Shown: piece after piece, positions 6,310-12,036 of the stretch | How the letters are laid out: each line of letters starts with the position of its first letter | Numbering within the stretch: position 1 is the stretch's first letter | Source: an uncultured Gemmataceae bacterium | GTDB lineage: Bacteria > Planctomycetota > Planctomycetia > Gemmatales > Gemmataceae | DNA: 12,036 nt | Reading direction: 5' to 3' | NCBI GenBank assembly: GCA_937922175.1 | Contig: CAKZUU010000426.1 | Location: forward strand, 1 to 12,036 | Translations under genes and position numbers: made by a program | The notes under the pieces: model-generated | What the model saw: only the letters and a program-made list of their open reading frames with translations | Told to the model about the DNA's origin: nothing | Databases searched by the model: none

Positions 6310-7902
6310 ATGCGCCCGATTTACGCCGGTGCCGTTGGGTTGTCCTTGGGCCTGGGAGGAGCATTCGCCCAATCGCGGCCGGTGAGTCTCGGACGACCGA
6401 TCCCTGCCGCGGAACTCGGTCGGCCCGTCGTGTCGTCGGCTGCCCCCTCTGCCTTCCAAACGACTTCGTATCGCTCCGAGCGACCGGTCCTCCCGGCTTT
6501 GAATCCGGGGGAGAGCGTCCCGTTGTTGGCGCCGATAGGCAGTTCCCCTCAGGAGACTCTACCTCAACCCCGACCCATGCCTTCGGACGGCACCCCTGGG
6601 ACAGTCGTGACCCCGCCCGCTAGTCCTTCAACCACAACACCGCCTACTTACGGTCCGCTGTACGGACCCAGCTACGGCCCAGCTCAAGTCAGCCCCGGAT
6701 GTCCGGACGGGCATTGCCTGCCCGGGGGGCCTTTTGTCGGTGCGTGTCCCTCTTGTGACCCGGGAATTCCAGGTTATTCAGGCTTTTGGCAAAGTTTCAA
6801 CGATGTCGGCAATCAGTTCTACACGAACTTCGATTTCCTGATGTGGTTCGTGCCTGACATTAACACGCCCTTGCCGTTGGCTCAAACGTCGCCCAACCCC
6901 TTTACTTTCGGTGCCCCGTTCCCGGCAGGAACGGTTAATGCGATTGGTTCGACCGACCTCATCAGTTCCTTCCGGCTCGGTGGTCGCTTCGGTGGAGGAC
7001 TGTGGTTCGACCCGTGTCATCGGAATGGGCTGGATGCGAATTTCTTTTTCATCGGCCCCGCGAGCCGTGATCTCGTCGCCACGACCAATGGCGCGAATTC
7101 GTTGTGGCGACCGTACATCGTCATCAATCAACCGATTGCCCCCACCCCTGCACCCCCGCCCCAACGCCCCAACTTCGCGGATGTGGTGGCCAACGTAGGC
7201 GAAATAGGAACGGTACGAGTCCGCACCGAGAGTTTCATGCTCGGTACCGACGCCAACTATCGGCGACGGCTGCTCGAATCGTGCGGTCACTTCACCGATT
7301 TGCTGCTCGGTTTTCGCTACATGCACTTGAACGAGTCATTAACGATCTCGGAAACAGGAACTTCGACTCCCCCCAACGGTCCGGCACCCATCACCGCCAG
7401 CCTGACCGATCGTTTTGAGACGACGAACAACTTCTACGGTTGGCAATTCGGGCTTCTGGTCCACAAGCAATGGGGGCCATGGTCCGCCGATCTGACCTTG
7501 AAATGTGCCTTGGGTCCGACGTCGTCCATTGTGGATATTAGCGGCAGCAACGATTTCGGCACTGTTCGGAACGTGGGCTTGTTCGCTCAAGCGACGAACA
7601 TTGGTCGCTGGCAATCCACCGCCTTTTCGGTTGTCCCGGAAGTGGGCGTGAATCTGGGATACATGATTCGGCCTCGGATGCGCGTCCACATCGGTTACAA
7701 CGGTTTGTACTGGTCGAACATCATGCAACCGGGCAATCAGATCGATCCGATCATCGACCAGACACAGGTGCAATTCCCGCCAGGATTCCCTGTGCCGGCG
7801 TTCCAACCGCTCAGCCCTGCGGACCCGCATCCGGTCGTGCAGATGAAACGATCGAACTACTTCGCCCACGGAATCAACCTCGGGCTGACGATTCGTTGGT
7901 AG
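6310..7902 (+). CDS. BBP7-family outer-membrane beta-barrel protein
   Basis: A 530-residue exported protein. Residues 1-20 are a signal peptide (MRPIYAG, hydrophobic core, AFA before QS). Residues 21-125 are low-complexity, rich in Pro, Ser and Thr, and end in a YGP-YGP-YGP repeat (114-124). A small cysteine module follows (CPDGHC at 131-136 and CPSC at 146-149). From about 171 to the end the sequence alternates in the manner of a beta-barrel and carries planctomycete BBP7 (formerly DUF1551) landmarks: NFDFLMWFV, RLGGRFGGGLWFDP, GLDANFFFIG, and near the end EVGVNLGYMIRPRMRVHIGYNGLYWSN (split here as EVGVNLGYMIRP and RMRVHIGYNGLYWSN) followed by QPGNQID. The protein ends in IRW, an aromatic terminal residue often seen in outer-membrane barrels. 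Members are predicted porin-like proteins; the substrate is unknown. An in-frame ATG at 6307 is an equally possible start. It is convergent with dgkA. Confidence 0.9.
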   Translation: MRPIYAGAVGLSLGLGGAFAQSRPVSLGRPIPAAELGRPVVSSAAPSAFQTTSYRSERPVLPALNPGESVPLLAPIGSSPQETLPQPRPMPSDGTPGTVVTPPASPSTTTPPTYGPLYGPSYGPAQVSPGCPDGHCLPGGPFVGACPSCDPGIPGYSGFWQSFNDVGNQFYTNFDFLMWFVPDINTPLPLAQTSPNPFTFGAPFPAGTVNAIGSTDLISSFRLGGRFGGGLWFDPCHRNGLDANFFFIGPASRDLVATTNGANSLWRPYIVINQPIAPTPAPPPQRPNFADVVANVGEIGTVRVRTESFMLGTDANYRRRLLESCGHFTDLLLGFRYMHLNESLTISETGTSTPPNGPAPITASLTDRFETTNNFYGWQFGLLVHKQWGPWSADLTLKCALGPTSSIVDISGSNDFGTVRNVGLFAQATNIGRWQSTAFSVVPEVGVNLGYMIRPRMRVHIGYNGLYWSNIMQPGNQIDPIIDQTQVQFPPGFPVPAFQPLSPADPHPVVQMKRSNYFAHGINLGLTIRW

Positions 7903-7932
7903 GGCGACAGTGACGCCCGAAGGTTGTCCTCT

Positions 7933-7978
7933 GGGCACGGTTCGAGTTCCCCACCGCTCTTCCCCCCTCGCGGTGCCC
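7933..7978. terminator. Bulged inverted repeat between convergent BBP7 and dgkA genes
   Basis: GGGCAC (7933-7938) with CGAG (7943-7946) can pair with CTCG (7967-7970) and GTGCCC (7973-7978), leaving small internal bulges and a 20-base loop. It ends at the dgkA stop codon and lies 31 bases past the BBP7 stop. A shared terminator is inferred from position; there is no long T-tract. Confidence 0.35.
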
Positions 7979-8353
7979 TTATCGAATCAGTGCCCAGAGC
8001 TTGGGGGCAAAGACCACCAAGCCGACGCCGGCGGCGGCGAAAGAAGCAACAAGGACAGCGCCGGCGGAAATATCTAAACAGCCCTCGACTCGCTGCTTGA
8101 CCTCGTCATCCAAGGCGTGGAACAGCCGCTCCAAAGCCGTGTTGATGATCTCCGCGCCCAGGACCAGCCCGATCGCGAGAATCAAACAAGCCCATTCCCA
8201 GGCCTCGCATTTCAGGACCAGTGCCAGAACGAGGACACCCCCTGCCGCCCCGGTGTGAATCCGCAAGTTGATTTCGCCGCGCCATGCGGAGCCGATCCCG
8301 CGCACAGCATCGGCGAACTTGACCCACCATCGTGTTGGCGGACGCCTGGCCAC
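7979..8353 (-). CDS. dgkA: Diacylglycerol/undecaprenol kinase family protein (DgkA-like)
   Basis: A 124-residue inner-membrane protein with three hydrophobic helices (about 35-49, 54-72, 97-117), the size and layout of DgkA, which phosphorylates diacylglycerol or undecaprenol with ATP. Key residues seen: E27 in GEINLRIH, and the helix EIINTALERL giving E68, N71 and E75, which match the E. coli catalytic Glu-Asn-Glu set. The second conserved block reads CLDISAGAV, with the Asp kept (D94) but Leu (L93) where the usual AKD-type motif has lysine. The start is GTG with GAGG six bases upstream. The gene begins 15 bases after the lptD-like stop, so the two are probably one transcript. Whether the lipid substrate is diacylglycerol or undecaprenol cannot be told. 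Confidence 0.88.
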   Translation of the reverse strand: MARRPPTRWWVKFADAVRGIGSAWRGEINLRIHTGAAGGVLVLALVLKCEAWEWACLILAIGLVLGAEIINTALERLFHALDDEVKQRVEGCLDISAGAVLVASFAAAGVGLVVFAPKLWALIR

Positions 8354-8368
8354 GGCAGACCTCGTCGG

Positions 8369-11300
8369 TCAGGGCATCACCTGGGGCCCCAAACCCAGCG
8401 GTGCCGCAACGCGATGTCGTTGCTGAGCCACCAGAATCGGCAACAAGTTGATTTGGAAGCCGAAATTGTTCAGCAGCGGGTTGTACGTGACCCCGATGGT
8501 CAATTGCAGGTCGGTGCCGCTCCGCGTGAACGAGATCGAATTGTACAAGCCGCGATTCGTGCCGAAGTCATATCCGGTGGCCGCGGACATCGAGTACTTC
8601 GGGCTGAAAACATAGCTAGCACCGGCCAGCAACAGTCGGCTGTCGATGGGATCCGCATGACGGTATCCGATATGAAACAACGTGCCGTCCGGTCGGTTCA
8701 AATTCAAACCCACGTTCAAATATTTTGCTCCCAGGGCAAAAGGATCAAACCAACCAGAAGAGACCACCGAAGTACGGTCTCCGGCATTCCAGATGAGATC
8801 ATATTCGACGAAGCCGACGGCCGAGCCGAAATTGTCCCTGGTCGCTTCCGGAAACAGCGAGGTCGAGAGGTCGAGCGTGAGAACATCGACGGTGTGCTGC
8901 ATGCTGGGGAAACCGCGTTTGGTTTGCCAACGCTGTCGCAGGTCGAGTTGAAACACCTGGATTTTGTCTAGCGTGTCGGCGCGGTTGTCCACGAGCCGGC
9001 GGATCGCGTAGAGTTGCGGGTTGTAGACGGGCGAGGTGGCCAATGCCGCGCCGTGGGCCGGATTCAGGATCGGCTGCCACGGCGTGATGTCGCGGATCGA
9101 TTGGTCGGTGGCATCGTCGTGGAGACGATCGAGTTGCGGCAAGACGCTGTAGGGAGTTCCGGTCCAGGCAGCATAATAGGTGCCCCGAAGAACGGCCTTG
9201 TGGTACACCCCCTGAATGTTGAGCAGGTCGCTGCGAACATCGGGGTCGAGGCGGGAGAAGGGCAGGCTGGCGCGGGCACCGCCGCCGATGTAAAAGCGGC
9301 CGTGCGCTTGGTGATCGACCCCGTTGGTGTAGGCCGCCACGTCCATCGTGGCGAAAGGTACGATCTTGACTGGCCCCAGCATCACAGGAAGGGCCAAATC
9401 CTGCCAGAAATCGAATCGGCCCAGGTCGCGCCGGACATCTGTGGGAAGAGTGGCGAGCGGCGGGACGTCAGATGGACGGAGTTGAGCATAACCGATGCTC
9501 GCTCGGGCGTTGTAAGTGAAGCGATCGAAGGGAGTCCATCCGACGATGCGCCCTTCGACCTTGGGCAGCCACGCCGTCTCGGTCACCCATTCCCGCAATC
9601 GAGGTTTGACGAGGAGCGAGCCGCCCCAGAACTCCTCTTGTTTGTGGAGACTGAGAAACGTTTCCTGGTTTTGCTCCAGATCGAATTCGGGCTTGTAATA
9701 CTGCTCCAGAAAATTCTTGTCCGACAGGAGAGAGGTTTGGGCGAACAACTGCCAACCCTCGCCGAAATCCAGTAGGTGTCGCCAGAACACCCGGCCGCGC
9801 CAACGGGGATGAGGTTCGCCGACCCGAGGTCCGCCGAGAATGTCGATCCCCTCGTCGTAGACACCGAAGGCCTTGAAGGTGCCGGTGTTTTGCCCACTCC
9901 AGCCCAGCCATTCGCGTCCGGAGTAGTCCAGATTGGTGCCCAGGCCGGGTCCGCGTTTGGTAAACCAATCGGCTCCGAGCGACCAGCGATAACCGGCGGG
10001 AGGCGAAATGCCGAGCAAATTGAACAAATCGAACTCGCCGCCCAAGTGATAACCAAAGACACGATCCTGCCGAAACGTCACAGCCCGGATCGGACCGCTT
10101 GGATCGGTGACTGATCCTTGGACAAAACCGGTGCAAAAGATCGGCCATCCCGCCAGACGAAGCTGGACGTTCTCACCTTGGAAATACTGTTCCGTCACGA
10201 TTTCCGGCTCACCCGTCTGGCAATCCAAAAAGGTCCGGCCAAAGATGTTGGTCCGCGGCACTCGACGTTGCCGCAACCGCGCCGCCCCCATAAAGATGGT
10301 CAAACCGGGATCGGAGGGTAGTCGACTGGAGAACACCTCCGCCCGGACGGCTTTGAAATCATCCGGCCCCAATTGATACAGTTCGTCGGCTCGAAAATGG
10401 ACCGCATCCGGAAGCCGCCGATCAAACAATTCCAGGTCGGCGGCCACGGCAACCGCCACATTTCGTGACACGTCGTAGTACAACTCATCAGCCCGCAAGA
10501 CGCGTTGTTCCCCCTCTCGCCCTGCTCGCAACACCACATTGCCACTCAGGTAGAATTCACTCTCGCGCGACGTTTCCCCTTGCCCGCTTTGGAGGTTTTG
10601 CCAGAACTGGTTCGCATCTCCTCGTGCCCAGATGATGAGGTTGTCGGCTTCAATATCAAGAATGCCGAAACGCTCCACATTCAGGATTTGCAGGATGATC
10701 CCTCCGGTGACGAGTAAGGCATTGTGCTCGGCGAGGGTTTCCATTTCAAACCGCTTTCCGGTGCGAGGAGCGATCCGGAGGATTCGAGGCGGGGCCGACG
10801 TCGGCGTCGGGGGAACGAAAATGTGGTCGGGTCCCGTCGGCGCGACGGGGATGTGCGGCAATTCGGGAATCGTCGACGCAGAGGGCGCGGAATGCGGTGT
10901 CTGGGGCACCGGAGGCAATACCGGCACGAGCCGTTCGCTACCACTCGTCGTCACCCACACCTCTTCACCCGACCACACTTGCTTCGCGCGTTGAAAAAAG
11001 GGATCATGAACCAGTGAACCCGTGTCACGGGATGTCGTCTGAAATTCCGGTTCAAGTCGGGACAGGAATCCGACCTTGGCCCGTTCGCCTCTTCTCCGCT
11101 CGCTTCCCTCTTCGAGGGTGATATGGCCCTCGGCATAAACATCGACACGAACACCCAGTTCCAACGACGTGGGCATCGCCTCGATGCGGACCAAGGCTCG
11201 ATCCGCCCGAAGTCGCATCAGGCCGCCCTGGTCGATGAAAACCGCACCCAGCAGACGGTAGTAGTTCCACCGATCGTCACGCCAGTGCACCACCTCATCC

Positions 11301-11452
11301 GCTGCGAGACGAACAGGTAACTTGCTGGGCGGCTGTTTGGCCTCCCGTTGGAGAAGTTCTTGACCGTCAAGTCGAGACGTCCCCCCCAGCGCAAGCACCC
11401 AGGCGCACGCTGTGGCAATACAGGCCCGACGACAAACGGCCGATCCAGCCAC
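8369..11452 (-). CDS. lptD: LptD/OstA-like outer-membrane LPS-assembly protein
   Basis: A 1027-residue exported protein. Residues 1-30 form a signal peptide (CRRACIATACAWVLAL core). An OstA-type beta-jellyroll follows at about 48-115 (LAADEVVHWRDDRWNYY, LRADRALV, AEGHITLEEG). A proline-rich insert lies at about 176-223, then a second OstA-like stretch at about 238-345 (ADNLIIWARG, YLSGNVVLR, LRADELYYD). From about 420 to the end there are long alternating strands typical of the LptD barrel. LptD inserts LPS into the outer leaflet, receiving it from an LptA bridge; LptE, LptA and LptC are not in the window. The mature part shows only two cysteines, C411 and C440. The start is GTG, with an in-frame TGA immediately before it and AAGGA nine bases upstream, so no longer start exists. 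A good promoter lies at 11492-11519. Planctomycete members are divergent, so the LPS role is inferred from the family. Confidence 0.85.
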   Translation of the reverse strand: MAGSAVCRRACIATACAWVLALGGTSRLDGQELLQREAKQPPSKLPVRLAADEVVHWRDDRWNYYRLLGAVFIDQGGLMRLRADRALVRIEAMPTSLELGVRVDVYAEGHITLEEGSERRRGERAKVGFLSRLEPEFQTTSRDTGSLVHDPFFQRAKQVWSGEEVWVTTSGSERLVPVLPPVPQTPHSAPSASTIPELPHIPVAPTGPDHIFVPPTPTSAPPRILRIAPRTGKRFEMETLAEHNALLVTGGIILQILNVERFGILDIEADNLIIWARGDANQFWQNLQSGQGETSRESEFYLSGNVVLRAGREGEQRVLRADELYYDVSRNVAVAVAADLELFDRRLPDAVHFRADELYQLGPDDFKAVRAEVFSSRLPSDPGLTIFMGAARLRQRRVPRTNIFGRTFLDCQTGEPEIVTEQYFQGENVQLRLAGWPIFCTGFVQGSVTDPSGPIRAVTFRQDRVFGYHLGGEFDLFNLLGISPPAGYRWSLGADWFTKRGPGLGTNLDYSGREWLGWSGQNTGTFKAFGVYDEGIDILGGPRVGEPHPRWRGRVFWRHLLDFGEGWQLFAQTSLLSDKNFLEQYYKPEFDLEQNQETFLSLHKQEEFWGGSLLVKPRLREWVTETAWLPKVEGRIVGWTPFDRFTYNARASIGYAQLRPSDVPPLATLPTDVRRDLGRFDFWQDLALPVMLGPVKIVPFATMDVAAYTNGVDHQAHGRFYIGGGARASLPFSRLDPDVRSDLLNIQGVYHKAVLRGTYYAAWTGTPYSVLPQLDRLHDDATDQSIRDITPWQPILNPAHGAALATSPVYNPQLYAIRRLVDNRADTLDKIQVFQLDLRQRWQTKRGFPSMQHTVDVLTLDLSTSLFPEATRDNFGSAVGFVEYDLIWNAGDRTSVVSSGWFDPFALGAKYLNVGLNLNRPDGTLFHIGYRHADPIDSRLLLAGASYVFSPKYSMSAATGYDFGTNRGLYNSISFTRSGTDLQLTIGVTYNPLLNNFGFQINLLPILVAQQRHRVAAPLGLGPQVMP

Positions 11453-11491
11453 TCACTCGTTTCCTTCAAGTGACGACCCTGAAGTCGCCGA

Positions 11492-11519
11492 CCTATATGC
11501 CCCTGGGCTCCGATGTCAA
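11492..11519 (-). promoter_or_regulatory. Sigma-70-type promoter of the lptD-dgkA unit
   Basis: On the minus strand a perfect TTGACA (11519-11514) is followed after 16 bases by TATAGG (11497-11492), four of six matches to the -10 consensus. Transcription would start near 11485, giving a leader of about 33 bases that holds the AAGGA ribosome-binding site. Confidence 0.55.
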
Positions 11520-11551
11520 GTCAGCCTGAATCTCCGGGAGGCTCCCAGGGG
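11500..11551. repeat. Inverted repeat CCCCTGGG/CCCAGGGG around the lptD promoter
   Basis: CCCCTGGG (11500-11507) and CCCAGGGG (11544-11551) are perfect eight-base inverted arms with centres 44 bases apart. The first lies inside the spacer between the -35 and -10 hexamers of the lptD promoter, the second upstream of the -35. It could be a two-site operator or a chance GC-rich repeat. Confidence 0.4.
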
Positions 11552-11767
11552 AGGTCACGAAGATCCCCGGCTTGCTGCCATTTTCCCACCCTTCGCCACT
11601 TCATGATTCGAGGGGAAACAACAGTGGAAATCGCGAAGAGTGATTCGACGCCAAGGACCGAAACTTGCTGCCGCCCTCCTCGTCCATGGGCTTTTAACTG
11701 ATCCATCTGACTTGTCCACCCTGACGGAGAGTGATGATCGGGAGGATGGTTCGCACGCGGGTCGGTC

Positions 11768-11796
11768 TTGACAGTCGGAGGCAATTGTGCGCAAAT
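11768..11796 (+). promoter_or_regulatory. Candidate promoter for the gene starting at 11839
   Basis: A perfect TTGACA (11768-11773) is followed after 17 bases by GCAAAT (11791-11796), a weak -10 that is directly preceded by TGC, the extended -10 form. A start near 11803 would give a leader of about 36 bases and would favour the ATG at 11839 over earlier in-frame ATGs. Confidence 0.35.
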
Positions 11797-11838
11797 CCCG
11801 GGCGAGAGAGTCGGTTATCACCCAGGGATGGGTTCTTC

Positions 11839-12036
11839 ATGTCGCCGCAAACGGCCAACGCTGCTCCGTCCAATGCGACGGTGTCGGAAATCCCGTCACC
11901 TCATTTCTTTCCCCAGCCGCTCGTCCCGCCGAACCGCCGACCCGTGTGGCCCTGGCCTGTGTTTCTTCTGGGGGCAGTAGCGCTGGTGGGAGTCTGGCTC
12001 GGACGTCCTTATTGGAAGCCGCTGAACACCGACCGA
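11839..12036 (+). CDS. Membrane protein, N-terminal part (3' end outside window)
   Basis: An open frame of 66 residues from ATG 11839 to the last base, with no stop. Residues 1-35 are polar and rich in Pro, Ser and Ala. Residues about 36-56 (VWPWPVFLLGAVALVGVWLG) form one strong membrane helix, followed by RPYWKPLNTDR. The layout is a cytoplasmic N terminus, one membrane helix and presumably a long periplasmic domain beyond the window. GGG at 11830-11832 lies six bases before the ATG, within AGGGATGGG. In-frame ATGs at 11734 and 11746 would add an arginine-rich stretch that looks untranslated and would precede the candidate promoter. The family is not recognisable from this part. The gene is divergent from lptD and may share control with it. 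Confidence 0.6.
   Translation, partial: MSPQTANAAPSNATVSEIPSPHFFPQPLVPPNRRPVWPWPVFLLGAVALVGVWLGRPYWKPLNTDR

Larger units (their letters stand above)
11453..11838. other. Divergent intergenic region with two facing promoters
   Basis: A 386-base region between the lptD-like gene (-) and the cut-off membrane-protein gene (+). Small reading frames on both strands (for example minus-strand 11521-11784 and 11555-11821) have no recognisable protein character or ribosome-binding site and I do not call them. It contains one TTGACA hexamer for each direction and an inverted repeat at 11500-11551, listed separately. No RNA gene is seen. Confidence 0.5.

Noticed and set aside
8117..9775. Long plus-strand frames antisense to dgkA and lptD (284 and 253 codons)
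   Set aside because: They are arginine- and glutamine-rich, lack motifs and ribosome-binding sites, and lie opposite genes with clear family motifs; GC-rich codon phasing explains them.
11521..11821. Two overlapping minus-strand frames of 87 and 88 codons upstream of lptD
   Set aside because: No ribosome-binding site or protein feature is visible, and the lptD promoter overlaps the end of the region.
1..12036. CRISPR arrays, tRNA or rRNA genes, insertion sequences, toxin-antitoxin or phage-defence genes
   Set aside because: I looked in the gaps and frames and saw no direct-repeat arrays, cloverleaf-like sequence, transposase or defence-protein motif.

Overview
The window looks like chromosomal DNA of a member of the Planctomycetota, most likely near Gemmatales/Gemmataceae. 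This rests on protein families rather than any marker gene: a BBP7-type outer-membrane barrel, a PEP-CTERM-tagged secreted protein, an LptD/OstA-like barrel of planctomycete style, and a membrane protein of the GATase/VWA type with a C-terminal anchor. The DNA is moderately GC-rich. I see no RNA gene, CRISPR array, insertion sequence, integrase or phage gene, and the window reads as ordinary core or cell-envelope DNA rather than an island.

Layout. Positions 1-951 (+) hold the 3' part of a large membrane protein whose start lies outside the window. Positions 1004-1912 (+) encode a BtuF-like cobalamin-binding protein without a signal peptide. Convergent to it, 1947-2861 (-) encodes a four-helix membrane protein with a C-terminal NlpC/P60-like Cys/His domain. 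A divergent gap carrying a possible promoter leads to 3128-4489 (+), a membrane-anchored di-heme cytochrome of the DUF1111/thiol-oxidoreductase type. It is followed 34 bases later by an RmlB-type dTDP-glucose 4,6-dehydratase (4524-5534). A strong GC hairpin separates this from a convergent 104-residue PEP-CTERM protein (5586-5900, -). A 409-base divergent region leads to the BBP7 porin-like protein (6310-7902, +). Convergent to that is a two-gene unit on the minus strand: lptD-like (8369-11452) followed 15 bases later by a dgkA-like lipid kinase (7979-8353). A 386-base divergent region with two perfect TTGACA hexamers, one for each direction, precedes a cut-off gene (11839 to the end, +) with one N-terminal membrane helix.

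The common theme is the cell envelope: LPS export, lipid phosphorylation, nucleotide-sugar synthesis, an outer-membrane barrel, a sortable PEP-CTERM protein, a probable periplasmic hydrolase and a periplasmic cytochrome. No single known pathway is complete here. RmlA/C/D, exosortase, LptA/C, and the BtuC/D transporter are all absent from the window.

I found no clear new multi-gene system. The observations most worth following are a candidate operator built from an 8-base inverted repeat around the lptD promoter, the membrane-tethered NlpC/P60-like protein, the very small cysteine-bearing PEP-CTERM protein whose ribosome-binding site sits in a hairpin, and the DgkA homologue that lacks the usual active-site lysine.
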